NCBI RefSeq assembly: GCF_018128945.1
Contig: NZ_CP068393.1
Coordinates: 682,001-746,000 of the forward strand
Origin: Aristaeella hokkaidonensis
GTDB lineage: Bacteria > Bacillota > Clostridia > Christensenellales > Aristaeellaceae
Direction of reading: 5' to 3'
DNA: 64,000 nucleotides
Below the pieces are notes generated by a model. The model was not told where the DNA came from. It saw only the letters and a program-made list of their open reading frames with translations, and searched no databases. Each line of letters begins with the position of its first letter. Position 1 is the stretch's first letter. Made by a program: the position numbers and the translations under genes. Shown here piece by piece: positions 15,714-23,382 of this stretch.

Positions 15714-16636
15714 GTGAACCGCTTCTGAGAGTGGAGAACCTGAAGCAGCACTTCAGGATTTCCCGCAGCTATACCGTTAAGGCTGTAAACGGCGTATCCT
15801 TTGAGATTTATCCCGGAGAGACCTACGGACTTGTGGGAGAATCCGGATCCGGAAAGACCACCATCGGCCGCAGCATTATCCGCCTGTACAATCCTACTGA
15901 TGGAAAGATTATCTTCGACGGTATGGATATTACCGGCAAGCTGGAAGGCAAAACCAGGGAAACCCTGCGGGAGAACATGCAGATGATCTTCCAGGACCCC
16001 ATGGCCTCCCTGAATCCCAGGAAAAAGGTTTCTGATATCATCGGCGAAGGCCTGGATATCCATCACCGGTACAAATCCCGGGAAGACAGGGCGGAACAGA
16101 TCAGCGCCATGCTGCGGAAGGTGGGCCTGTCTCCGGAACACGCATCCCGCTATCCGCATCAGTTTTCCGGCGGACAGAGGCAGCGCGTCGGCATTGCCAG
16201 GGCCCTGATCATGAACCCCAAACTGATTATCGCTGACGAATGTATTTCCGCACTGGACGTGTCCATCCAGGCCCAGGTGGTGAACCTGATGAAGGATATC
16301 CAGGAGGAGACCTCCTGTGCCTATCTGTTCATCGCCCATGACCTGAGCATGGTGAAGTATATCTCCGACCGGATCGGCGTACTGCACCTGGGATATCTTG
16401 TGGAGGCGGGAACCAAGGAGGAGATCTTCTCCAACCCGGTTCATCCGTATACCAAATCCCTGCTGTCCGCCATTCCGCATCCGAATCCGGAAGTGGAGAA
16501 ACGACGGAAATCCATCGCCTATGACTATGCTTCCTCGGGCATTGATTATGCCAAAGGAACAGAGCATTCTGTAGGCGGAACGCATACCGTCCTGGCCACA
16601 GACGAGGAGTTTGACAAGTGGGTGAATGAGCGGTAA
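15710..16636 (+). CDS. oppF: Oligopeptide ABC transporter ATPase
   Basis: 308 residues. Walker A GESGSGKT, Q-loop FQDPMASLNPR, signature FSGGQRQRVGIARA, Walker B LIIADECISALD and H-loop AHDLS are present. Walker B reads DECISALD in place of the usual DEPVSALD, with the catalytic Glu kept. The ATG overlaps the oppD stop (ATGA), which indicates translational coupling. A C-terminal extension of about 40 residues follows the HPYTKSLL motif. Confidence 0.94.
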   Translation: MSEPLLRVENLKQHFRISRSYTVKAVNGVSFEIYPGETYGLVGESGSGKTTIGRSIIRLYNPTDGKIIFDGMDITGKLEGKTRETLRENMQMIFQDPMASLNPRKKVSDIIGEGLDIHHRYKSREDRAEQISAMLRKVGLSPEHASRYPHQFSGGQRQRVGIARALIMNPKLIIADECISALDVSIQAQVVNLMKDIQEETSCAYLFIAHDLSMVKYISDRIGVLHLGYLVEAGTKEEIFSNPVHPYTKSLLSAIPHPNPEVEKRRKSIAYDYASSGIDYAKGTEHSVGGTHTVLATDEEFDKWVNER

Positions 16637-16700
16637 GAACAGGGGAAAGAAGGCACCTGCCCGCGCCTTGTTTTTCGCTTGTACCCACAGTCTGAAACGG

Positions 16701-16761
16701 TTGACACACAGAGACGCCCGTGATAAGATTCACAGTAATCACGGGCCGAGCCCGGTTTTTT
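16701..16761 (+). promoter_or_regulatory. asd promoter with dyad and possible attenuator
   Basis: TTGACA (16701-16706), 17 bases, TAAGAT (16724-16729). GCCCGTGAT (16716-16724) and ATCACGGGC (16738-16746) form a 9-bp inverted repeat across the -10 box and start site. The second arm overlaps a short hairpin CGGGC-CGA-GCCCG followed by TTTTTT (16742-16761). That hairpin could terminate opp read-through or attenuate asd. The sequence features are certain; the function is inference. Confidence 0.6.
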
Positions 16762-16782
16762 ACTACTATGGAGGGTACCGTA

Positions 16783-17880
16783 ATGAATCAGTATCGCGTT
16801 GGAATCATCGGAGCCACCGGTATGGTGGGACAGCGTTTTATCACCCTGCTGAAGGATCATCCCTGGTTTAAAGTGACCTGCCTGGCGGCTTCCGCCCGCA
16901 GTGCCGGTAAAACCTATAAAGAAGCAATGGGTGACCGCTGGGCCTTCGACTGGCCGATCCCGGACTATGCCGCGGATATGGTGATTGTTGACGCGTCCGA
17001 TATCGACGCAGTGGGCGAGAAGGTTGACTTCTGCTTCTGTGCCGTGGATATGAAGAAGGACGAGATCCGTGCGCTGGAAGAAAACTATGCGAAGCACGAG
17101 ATCCCGATCATCAGCAACAACAGCGCCTGCCGCGGTGTTGAAGACGTGCCCATGGTGGTGCCGGAAATCAATGCCGATCACCTGGCTGTGATTGAAACAC
17201 AGCGGAAGCGCCTGGGCAGCAAGTACGGCTTCATCGCTGTGAAGCCCAACTGCTCCATCCAGAGCTATGTGCCTGCCCTGACCCCCCTGCTGGAGTTTGA
17301 GCCCACCCAAGTGAGCGTATGCACCTACCAGGCCATCAGCGGCGCCAGCAAGACCTTCAAGACCTGGCCGGAAATGGTGGATAACGTCATCCCCTATATC
17401 GGCGGAGAAGACGAGAAGAGCGAGCTGGAACCCCTGAAGCTGTGGGGCCATCTGGAAGACAAGGGCAACGGTCCGGTGATCGTGAATGCGGCTGAGCCCG
17501 TGATCGGCGCACAGTGCCTGCGGGTTGCCTGCAGCGACGGCCATATGGCAGCTGTGTCCGTGAACTTCCGCAAGAAGGTGACCAAGGAGCAGATTCTGGA
17601 GAAGTGGGCCAACTTCGAGACCGAAGCCCAGCGCCTGGAGCTGCCGAGTGCCCCCAAGCCCTTCCTGCAGTACTTCGAGGATCCGTCCCGTCCCCAGACC
17701 CGTCTGGACCGGGATTTCCAGAACGGCTTTGGCGTGAGCATCGGCCGCCTGCGTGAAGACAAGATCTTTGACTGGAAGTTTGTGTGCCTGAGCCACAACA
17801 CCATCCGCGGTGCCGCCGGCGGCGGAATGCTGACAGCAGAACTGCTGTGCCGGAAAGGCTATATAGTTGCCAAGAAGTAA
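16783..17880 (+). CDS. asd: Aspartate-semialdehyde dehydrogenase, archaeal/fungal type
   Basis: 365 residues. It reduces aspartyl phosphate to aspartate semialdehyde, for lysine/diaminopimelate, threonine and methionine. NADP-binding GATGMVGQRF starts at residue 10, the catalytic Cys lies in VKPNCSIQ, and the His region NTIRGAAGG is near the C-terminus. Length and motifs fit the archaeal/fungal branch (TIGR00978-like) rather than the E. coli branch. GGAGGG precedes the ATG at 16783; an upstream in-frame start at 16720 lies within the promoter. Codon use is strongly biased, like oppA. Confidence 0.94.
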   Translation: MNQYRVGIIGATGMVGQRFITLLKDHPWFKVTCLAASARSAGKTYKEAMGDRWAFDWPIPDYAADMVIVDASDIDAVGEKVDFCFCAVDMKKDEIRALEENYAKHEIPIISNNSACRGVEDVPMVVPEINADHLAVIETQRKRLGSKYGFIAVKPNCSIQSYVPALTPLLEFEPTQVSVCTYQAISGASKTFKTWPEMVDNVIPYIGGEDEKSELEPLKLWGHLEDKGNGPVIVNAAEPVIGAQCLRVACSDGHMAAVSVNFRKKVTKEQILEKWANFETEAQRLELPSAPKPFLQYFEDPSRPQTRLDRDFQNGFGVSIGRLREDKIFDWKFVCLSHNTIRGAAGGGMLTAELLCRKGYIVAKK

Positions 17881-17890
17881 TCACACAGTT

Positions 17891-18015
17891 AATGAAATAT
17901 CTTAAAACGGAAATATGTTTTCCGTTTTAAGATGTGAAATGTTGCTTCGCAACGTGAAATATGTCCCGCGGGAAACCGCGGGACATATGAAATATTCGTC
18001 TTCGACGAATGTGAC
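17891..18015. repeat. Hairpin array 3 (TGAAATAT linkers)
   Basis: Four hairpins: a 13-bp stem ATCTTAAAACGGA/TCCGTTTTAAGAT, GTTGC/GCAAC, ATGTCCCGCGG/CCGCGGGACAT and ATTCGTC/GACGAAT. Linkers are TGTGAAAT, CGTGAAAT and ATGAAATAT, and the array ends in ATGTGACAG. It lies between asd and the folT riboswitch. Stem sequences are unrelated to those of arrays 1 and 2. Confidence 0.88.
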
Positions 18016-18126
18016 AGTTACCGTTACTGATAAAGTAAGCCGGAAAGCTTGCGTTGAAGCAATGGTTAGTGTAAAATCTGTGTGTTCAGATGCCGGAAAC
18101 GGCAGATGAATATAGAGCGATTCGTA

Positions 18127-18291
18127 AAGGCAGAGTAGCGTTTTCCGCGTAAAGTGTTCATGGACGGGGAGTTGCCATGAAACGAAACGGAGATACCGTG
18201 CGGTGGAGAATGCGCATCCCGCTGCTTTTTACAGCAAAAGCCTCTGCGAATCACAAGAACTTTCTTCTGTGAATCGAAAGGAGGCTTTTTT
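18127..18291 (+). promoter_or_regulatory. Tetrahydrofolate riboswitch with terminator
   Basis: The aptamer (about 18127-18225) contains the family landmarks in order: AGAGTAG, CGCGTAAAGTG, a GGGGAGTTGCC arm, ACCGTGCGGTGGAG and GCATCCCGCTGC, as in THF riboswitches of Clostridia. The expression platform (about 18236-18291) is a terminator pairing AAAAGCCTC with GAGGCTTTT, with a TTTTTT tail; its 3' arm contains the folT ribosome-binding site GGAGG. Ligand binding should therefore lower both transcription and translation of folT. Confidence 0.85.
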
Positions 18292-18293
18292 CT

Positions 18294-18827
18294 ATGCAAA
18301 AGAATATGACAAAGCGGGTATGCGTGATTGCGGTGCTGATTGCGATGCAGATTGTGATCGGGCGACTGGCATCCATCAATGTAGGCAGTTATCTGAAGAT
18401 TGGCTTTGGGTTTATACCGATTGCCGTATGCGGCATCCTTACCGGCCCGGTATGGACACTGCTGATGGCATCTGTATGCGATGTTCTAGGTGCACTGTTG
18501 TTTCCGTCCGGAGCGTTTTATTGGGGATTTACGCTGGTTGCAGCTATCGCAGGACTGATTTACGGTCTGTTCCTGTACAATCATAAGCCCAATATTATCC
18601 GTTGCCTGATCTGCACATTTATTATTGCTGTAATCTGCAACATTACGCTTAACACAGTTTTCCTGATCCAGATCGGCGCTATGGTTGCACCGGGCAATGA
18701 AGGATTTTGGCCTATCATGTGGACAAGAACCCTGAAGAATATGGTTCAGTTCCCCGTGAATGGTCTGATCCTGTTTGGTGTATGGAAGGCGCTGATGCGG
18801 ATTCCTGCCAATCTGAGGTCGATCTGA
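18294..18827 (+). CDS. folT: Folate ECF transporter S component
   Basis: 177 residues, six predicted membrane helices, typical of ECF S components. The stretch FIPIAVCGILTGPVW followed by an SVCDVLGALLFPSG segment is characteristic of the folate-specific FolT family. It binds folate outside and works with the shared EcfA1-A2-T module, encoded in this window at 33455-35945. It is controlled by the THF riboswitch just upstream, which supports the folate assignment. nth follows after 1 base. Confidence 0.93.
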   Translation: MQKNMTKRVCVIAVLIAMQIVIGRLASINVGSYLKIGFGFIPIAVCGILTGPVWTLLMASVCDVLGALLFPSGAFYWGFTLVAAIAGLIYGLFLYNHKPNIIRCLICTFIIAVICNITLNTVFLIQIGAMVAPGNEGFWPIMWTRTLKNMVQFPVNGLILFGVWKALMRIPANLRSI

Positions 18828-18828
18828 A

Positions 18829-19455
18829 ATGAAGAAAGAACAGAAGTTTGCCATCCTCGACAAGCTGGAGGAAATGTATCCGGAAGCCAAGGCGGAACTG
18901 GTGTTTTCCAATCCGTATGAGATGCTTGTGGCAACTATGCTGTCTGCTCAGTGCACCGATAAGCAGGTAAACAAGGTGACTCCCGCCGTGTTTGAACGCT
19001 GGCCAGACGCGAATGCCATGGCGGAAGCTAAGGTGGAAGAACTGTTTCCCATGGTGAAAAGCTGCGGCTTTAAGAGCAAGGCAAGAAATATCATCGCTGC
19101 CTGCAGGATCATTAAAGAGCAGCATGGCGGACAGGTTCCGGATACAATGGAGGCACTGACAGCTTTGCCGGGAGTAGGCCGGAAGACAGCCAACGTGGTG
19201 ATGTTCAATGCTTTCGGAATTCCCGCATTTGCTGTGGACACCCATGTGTTCCGGGTAAGCAACCGCCTGGGACTGTGCAAGGCAGATACCGTGGAAGAAA
19301 CGGAAAGACAGATGACAAGGCTGATTCCCAAAGAAAACTGGGGACGCGCGCATCACTGGCTGATCTGGCATGGACGGAAGCTTTGCAAAGCGCAGCGACC
19401 GCTGTGTGAAGAGTGCGAGCTAAAAGAGATGTGCAAATATCGTTCTGAGCAATAA
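18829..19455 (+). CDS. nth: Endonuclease III
   Basis: 208 residues. DNA glycosylase/AP lyase of base excision repair for oxidised pyrimidines. The helix-hairpin-helix LPGVGRKTANVV carries the catalytic Lys, and the catalytic Asp lies in AVDTHVFR. The 4Fe-4S loop C-X6-C-X2-C-X5-C is complete near the C-terminus. It is co-transcribed with folT under the riboswitch, probably because of position rather than function. Confidence 0.96.
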   Translation: MKKEQKFAILDKLEEMYPEAKAELVFSNPYEMLVATMLSAQCTDKQVNKVTPAVFERWPDANAMAEAKVEELFPMVKSCGFKSKARNIIAACRIIKEQHGGQVPDTMEALTALPGVGRKTANVVMFNAFGIPAFAVDTHVFRVSNRLGLCKADTVEETERQMTRLIPKENWGRAHHWLIWHGRKLCKAQRPLCEECELKEMCKYRSEQ

Positions 19456-19470
19456 CTCAGAACGGTATTT
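19435..19470 (+). terminator. Terminator mirroring the end of nth
   Basis: AAATATCGTTCTGAG, the last five codons of nth, pairs with CTCAGAACGGTATTT around CAATAA, with one wobble. The stop codon lies in the loop. Confidence 0.75.
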
Positions 19471-19495
19471 GTATAATGAAAACTTTGCGATCGCC

Positions 19496-19615
19496 GTATT
19501 CCATTTCTGTATCGTCACAGACTCGCAGAAATGGACGGCTGTAGCATGGGAGCCATATATCGCACTAAAGTGCGAATGGCTCCTCAATAACTGAAAACTT
19601 AAGACTTAAAAATAT
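19496..19615. repeat. Nested inverted repeats and ACTTAAG heptamers
   Basis: A CCATTTCTG/CAGAAATGG pair (about 19500-19533) is followed by a compound hairpin GGAGCCAT/ATGGCTCC that encloses CGCACT/AGTGCG (about 19550-19583). An ACTTAAG-type heptamer run (about 19590-19612) follows. No reading frame is visible. Confidence 0.6.
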
Positions 19616-19664
19616 TATAGTTTTCATACCAAGTGATAATAGTAAAGTATATGTAAAATATGAA

Positions 19665-19695
19665 AACCGGCAGCCGGGGAATCCGGATGCCGGTT
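19665..19695 (-). terminator. Terminator after the secreted protein gene
   Basis: AACCGGC pairs with GCCGGTT and inner CCGG pairs extend the stem. On the minus strand it is followed by TTTTCATATTTTAC. Confidence 0.7.
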
Positions 19696-19714
19696 GATTG
19701 GTTTTTGGAAAGGG

Positions 19715-21319
19715 TTATTCGTAGGAGACATAGTCGAAACCGGGGAAGGTGACGATGTCTTCTTCAGACTGAACCGGATAACCTCCGGTGAAGACGCCGT
19801 AAACTTTTACCTTGGTGCCGGCTTCCAGACCGGGATCCGTATCAGCAATGTAGTAAACAAAGTTGGAATAGGTTCCCTTGTTCTTTTTCAGGGCGGCCTG
19901 GATGACCCACTGATCTGTATTATTCGTCACATTCACAATATGAACCGAATAGACCATGGTTTTGCCAATATAGCTGTCCATGTTGTTCATCAGGGCTTTG
20001 TAGGCGGGATGAATGGCCTTTGTGTTGGCGCGAGCCTGATTATCAGCGGCGGTCAGTGTACGGGTACTCGTGAAAGATTTGCGGACGTTATTGAGTCCCT
20101 TCTTCTGGAAGGAAAGGACGAAATCATAACTGCCTTCAACAGCAGTGGACACCTTAAACTTAAAGACTCCGGTACCGTTGGTTTTGACCTGTTTGTTCAG
20201 AATCGCAGATCCATTGCACTGAACGATGCACTGAACGGTAACCCCTTTATCGGTAGTGCCGGAAATGGTCATCTCATCAGAGGTGAGTTCGGCAGGGAAC
20301 TGGGTATCCAGTGTGACAGGCAGGAGTGATGCGTAATATTCAGTCTGCTTGACATTATCATAGGGATAGGTCTTGCCGTCGGCTTCCAGACCGATGGTGA
20401 AATTCCATACGCCTTCTTCAGGAAGGGTAACATTGACTTTGAAGTTTCCCTTGGAAGTCACTTCCGCATTGAACCTGTGGGCTTCTGTTTTTGCAATGCG
20501 CATGCCCACGACGGTGACAACACCGCCGGGGGTGGAGGTTCCCTCCACAGTGAAGGTATTGGAGTTGGTCTGATCCGGCGGATAAACTGAGATGTTAATC
20601 ATGCCGGCTTTGAGAGCGGAAATTTCTTCGAGGGACTGAGCAGTTCCGTCTTCTCCGTTATCAGCCTGCTGGGCAGCTTCCTGGGCTACCTGCATGGGAT
20701 CCTTCACTTCAAAGGAAACGGTATTGGCAATTTTGTTCAGTGCGTCTTCATCCGTGCGGCGGGGAAGACGATCAAAAGCCTGATAATCCAGCATGATGGT
20801 GTAACCGTTACGGACAGTTTTACGGACAAAACCGCGCCAGGTCTTTTCACCAACGGTGCGCTTATATTCGAATTTGAGGAAGTTTCCGCCGTATTTCTGT
20901 TTCTTCCACTCGGGCTGCAGGATAGTGAAACCGTCCTGAGCGAATCGGCCTGATCCTTTGTGAAGCTTCAGATACTCATTGCGTTCCTTACGGGTTTTCT
21001 GTTCCAGGTCAAAATACATGGCGGATTCTTCATCCTGGATGACGGTGACTTCCAGACAGGAATCCATCTTTTTGGTCCAGGCCTGGAACTGTACTCCACG
21101 AGCCTCCCAGTCAGCCAGCAGATCTTCCTGGGACATACCGAGGCTGCTTACCAGATCCGGATGATCGGAAAGATTGGAAGGAGTCAGGAGTATATACTTT
21201 TCCTCATCGATGGACATCTTACCGGCACAGGGTTCCAGCGCGATTTCAGTATCAGCCAGAGCATATGTGCAGCAGGCCAAAAGGAAAAGAACCAGAACGA
21301 GCAATAACGATTTCCGCAC
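19715..21319 (-). CDS. Secreted multidomain protein of unknown function
   Basis: 534 residues from a GTG start. The signal sequence has LLACC near residue 15, so it may be a lipoprotein. Residues about 30-215 form a domain I do not recognise. Then come two Ig-like beta sandwiches (about 240-330 and 335-425, with the bacterial Ig pattern FTVEGTSTPGGVVTVVG and MTISGTTDKGVTVQC). The C-terminal domain (about 430-534) resembles an OB-fold (Y.G..V...V..V...D....Y). It sits about 84 bases after the DUF951 gene. Possible surface scaffold or envelope sensor; no catalytic motif seen. Confidence 0.8.
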   Translation of the reverse strand: MRKSLLLVLVLFLLACCTYALADTEIALEPCAGKMSIDEEKYILLTPSNLSDHPDLVSSLGMSQEDLLADWEARGVQFQAWTKKMDSCLEVTVIQDEESAMYFDLEQKTRKERNEYLKLHKGSGRFAQDGFTILQPEWKKQKYGGNFLKFEYKRTVGEKTWRGFVRKTVRNGYTIMLDYQAFDRLPRRTDEDALNKIANTVSFEVKDPMQVAQEAAQQADNGEDGTAQSLEEISALKAGMINISVYPPDQTNSNTFTVEGTSTPGGVVTVVGMRIAKTEAHRFNAEVTSKGNFKVNVTLPEEGVWNFTIGLEADGKTYPYDNVKQTEYYASLLPVTLDTQFPAELTSDEMTISGTTDKGVTVQCIVQCNGSAILNKQVKTNGTGVFKFKVSTAVEGSYDFVLSFQKKGLNNVRKSFTSTRTLTAADNQARANTKAIHPAYKALMNNMDSYIGKTMVYSVHIVNVTNNTDQWVIQAALKKNKGTYSNFVYYIADTDPGLEAGTKVKVYGVFTGGYPVQSEEDIVTFPGFDYVSYE

Positions 21320-21383
21320 GGGATCACCGTCTTTCTCTGAGATTAATCAGTCTAATACAGAAACTGACAAAATATCAACATTT

Positions 21384-21413
21384 ATTATAGCATAGGGGAG
21401 AGTTTATTGGCAA
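21384..21413 (-). promoter_or_regulatory. Promoter for the secreted protein gene
   Basis: On the minus strand TTGCCA (21408-21413), 18 bases, perfect TATAAT (21384-21389). The -35 box overlaps the 3' end of the DUF951 gene. Confidence 0.6.
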
Positions 21414-21616
21414 GATTCTGACTGCTTTGTACCGCGTGACAGCACGGATTTGCGGCGACGCAGAAAGCTTTCCCGATCCAGCATAACAATCCGGCCGCAG
21501 CCGCTGCAACGTATTTTGATATCGGCACCAGTGCGGATGACTGTCCATTCATTCGATCCGCAGGGGTGCGGTTTACGGGTGGTGATGACGTCGCCGACTA
21601 AAATCTCTTCTATCAT
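21404..21616 (-). CDS. DUF951 small protein
   Basis: 70 residues from the ATG at 21616, which has GGAG upstream; an in-frame start 12 bases earlier is less likely. It matches the DUF951 family: the core KPHPCGSNEW, then GADIKIRCSGCGR and the end of the domain VMLDRESF. The CxxC in CSGC plus Cys in HPCGS may bind a metal. In other Bacillota the family is small, conserved and often near replication or translation genes; its role is unknown. Confidence 0.88.
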   Translation of the reverse strand: MIEEILVGDVITTRKPHPCGSNEWTVIRTGADIKIRCSGCGRIVMLDRESFLRRRKSVLSRGTKQSESCQ

Positions 21617-21626
21617 AAATAACTCC

Positions 21627-21664
21627 ATTTAATTCACAATTCATAATTCATAATTCATAATTAT
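21627..21664. repeat. AATTCAT-type heptamer repeat
   Basis: Five heptamers (aattcacaattcataattca and continuation) sit just upstream of the DUF951 start. Confidence 0.8.
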
Positions 21665-21757
21665 ATATACTTATACATGAACGGATTAAGAAAGTATATA
21701 AATAGAAATCAAATCCTTCGTCATGATATCGCATGAAGGGGGAAAATTCAACCGAGG

Positions 21758-21786
21758 TTTACAGAAGACGGAGAATTTGATAAAAT
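21758..21786 (+). promoter_or_regulatory. murI promoter
   Basis: TTTACA (21758-21763), 17 bases, TAAAAT (21781-21786); predicted start near 21793, 30 bases before the ATG. Confidence 0.65.
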
Positions 21787-21822
21787 ATCGCGAAGAAAAC
21801 GGGAGCAAAAGAGGAATTGATC

Positions 21823-22575
21823 ATGAATCAAAAGCGCGATCCGATTGGAGTTCTGGACAGCGGGGTGGGAGGAATCAGCACCCTGCGTGAAATGGTCCGC
21901 GAACTTCCGGATGAGCGCTTTATCTATTATGGAGACATGGCAAATGCTCCTTACGGAACCAAAAGCACAGAAGAGGTTATTGGCTGCGTGAGGAAAGTGG
22001 TTGACAAACTGACAGAGCAGCATATCAAGGCACTGGTTATAGCATGCAATACCGCAACAGGAGCCGCGGCAGCTGTTCTGCGGGAAGAACTGAGCATTCC
22101 TGTGGTTGGAATGGAACCTGCCCTGAAGCCTGCTGCCAGAATGAGAAAGAACGGCAGTGTGCTGGTACTGGCTACGCCGCTGACACTGCATCAGGAGAAG
22201 TTTGAAAACCTGATGAAGCAGTATGGAGAAGGCGCAGTAAAGGTGCCTTGCCCCGGATTAATGGAACTGGTGGAGGCGGATGACAGGGAAGGAGCCCTGC
22301 AATACCTGAAAGAACTGTTTTCCCGGTATCCGGCAGAAAAGGTGGATGCGGTTGTCCTCGGATGTACCCATTATGTGTTCCTGAAGGATATGATTCGGGA
22401 ACTGCTTCCGGAACGGATAGCCATTACCGACGGCAATGCGGGTACAGCCCGACAGCTTAGAAGAGTGCTGGACCGGGAAAACCTGCTGAACGATGAAGGC
22501 CCCGGAAGCGTGGAGCTGCAGACAAGCGGAGAAAAAGAAGCGATAGAGATCATGGAAAAGCTGCTGAATGAATGA
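21823..22575 (+). CDS. murI: Glutamate racemase
   Basis: 250 residues. It makes D-glutamate for peptidoglycan. The two catalytic cysteines are in ACNTATGAA (near residue 70) and LGCTHYVF (near residue 180), and substrate contacts GVLDSGVGG near the N-terminus and YYGDMANAPYG are present. The ATG at 21823, 8 bases after GAGGA, is preferred over a TTG at 21817. The gene end forms the 5' arm of its own terminator. Confidence 0.95.
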   Translation: MNQKRDPIGVLDSGVGGISTLREMVRELPDERFIYYGDMANAPYGTKSTEEVIGCVRKVVDKLTEQHIKALVIACNTATGAAAAVLREELSIPVVGMEPALKPAARMRKNGSVLVLATPLTLHQEKFENLMKQYGEGAVKVPCPGLMELVEADDREGALQYLKELFSRYPAEKVDAVVLGCTHYVFLKDMIRELLPERIAITDGNAGTARQLRRVLDRENLLNDEGPGSVELQTSGEKEAIEIMEKLLNE

Positions 22576-22591
22576 TTCAGCAGCTTTTTCC
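22554..22591 (+). terminator. Terminator mirroring the end of murI
   Basis: GGAAAAGCTGCTGAAT (22554-22569), which encodes the last residues, pairs with ATTCAGCAGCTTTTTCC (22575-22591). The stop is in the loop. An ACTTAAA-type repeat begins right after. Confidence 0.8.
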
Positions 22592-22593
22592 AT

Positions 22594-22668
22594 TTAATGA
22601 ATACTTAAAACTGAAAACTTAAAAATGGTGGATAAAACTCTTCCAAAAAAACTGGAAGAGTTTTTACA
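22594..22668. repeat. ACTTAAA heptamer element with its own terminator
   Basis: AATGAATACTTAAAACTG and AAAACTTAAAAATGGTGG are followed by a hairpin AAAACTCTTCCA/TGGAAGAGTTTT (22634-22664). A close copy of the whole unit lies at 45386-45460, so element and terminator travel together. Confidence 0.8.
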
Positions 22669-22681
22669 TATTTAAGAATTG

Positions 22682-22797
22682 TCTTTTGCTTCGCAAAAGA
22701 ATGATATGTTGCTGCGCAACATGATATATTCGCTTAATGCGAATATGATAGGTTCGACTGCGTCGAACATGATATTTTTGACTTCGTCAAAAGTGAT
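22682..22797. repeat. Hairpin array 4 (ATGATAT linkers)
   Basis: Five hairpins: TCTTTTGC/GCAAAAGA, GTTGC/GCAAC, ATTCGC/GCGAAT, GTTCGAC/GTCGAAC and TTTTGAC/GTCAAAA. They are joined by ATGATAT or ATGATAG instead of the TGAAATAT linker of arrays 1-3. Loops are short (TTC, TGC, TTAAT, TGC, TTC). Confidence 0.88.
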
Positions 22798-22884
22798 TAT
22801 AGTGTTTTGGATTATTGTTCTTATTGTGAGATTGTGGAGAAGTGTTTCGATGTGACAGCAGGGATAGTCCTATTGTCACATAAA

Positions 22885-23107
22885 GTGATGAGTGAAGAGT
22901 GATAAGTGAAGAGTGAAGAGTGTAAAGTTGCCGCTGAGCGGCAGGGAGATCTCTCCGCATCCTCAATGGTCGCTCATAGCCCTTGGAGCGGGCTATGCTC
23001 TTCCTTTCAGATGACTCGTTCGCTTCATTTCAGCTTCGCTGACAGTCCACTGGACTGACATTCGGCTCGCTCCCCACGCGGCCTATGGCCTTGGTCGAGA
23101 TGACAGT
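22885..23107. repeat. GTGAAGA heptamers and a GGAGAT...ATGACA element
   Basis: GTGAAGA-type heptamers (22890-22926) are followed by an element of about 165 bases that starts GGGAGATCTCTCCGC (22944) and ends GGTCGAGATGACAG. It contains several small inverted repeats (GCTCATAGCCC/GGGCTATGC, AGTCCACTGGACT). A short relative starting GGAGATCCTTCGAC and ending AGGATGACA is at 25571-25618. No gene is visible in this stretch. Confidence 0.65.
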
Positions 23108-23293
23108 TATACGCATTGAATATTATTTTACATGTAGGTTGTAAGAATGAGATCTATAGTTGAACAATATGGAGAACACTATGCAATTGTGAATTATGAA
23201 TTAATCAGCCGCCGGAGACGGCAGCAACATTGGTTTTCTGGCTTAGAACTGACCGAAAAATATATTTTCCTTTTCTTTTGTGCCTGAATATGG
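23108..23293. other. Gene-free region upstream of the EF-G-like gene
   Basis: It contains a degenerate heptamer patch (about 23182-23207, aattgtgaattatgaatta) and AT-rich DNA. No reading frame or riboswitch was recognised. Confidence 0.5.
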
Positions 23294-23299
23294 TATACT
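23294..23299 (+). promoter_or_regulatory. Probable -10 box of the EF-G-like gene
   Basis: TATACT at 23294-23299, with a poor TTTTCT-like -35 region. The predicted leader is about 75 bases and holds a short GCTTTTCGCGAATTCGGAAAGC hairpin-like segment (split: GCTTTTCGCGAA and TTCGGAAAGC). Confidence 0.45.
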
Positions 23300-23382
23300 C
23301 CCATTTAGCTATTGATCCGGCTTTTCGCGAATTCGGAAAGCGGGATGATCATCGTTTAAATAAATAAGGAGGAATGACAACA

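Noticed and set aside
17891..18015. Hairpin arrays considered as CRISPR or tRNA clusters
   Set aside because: Conserved parts are only 8-11 bases, the variable parts are self-complementary, and no cloverleaf or T-loop sequence is present.
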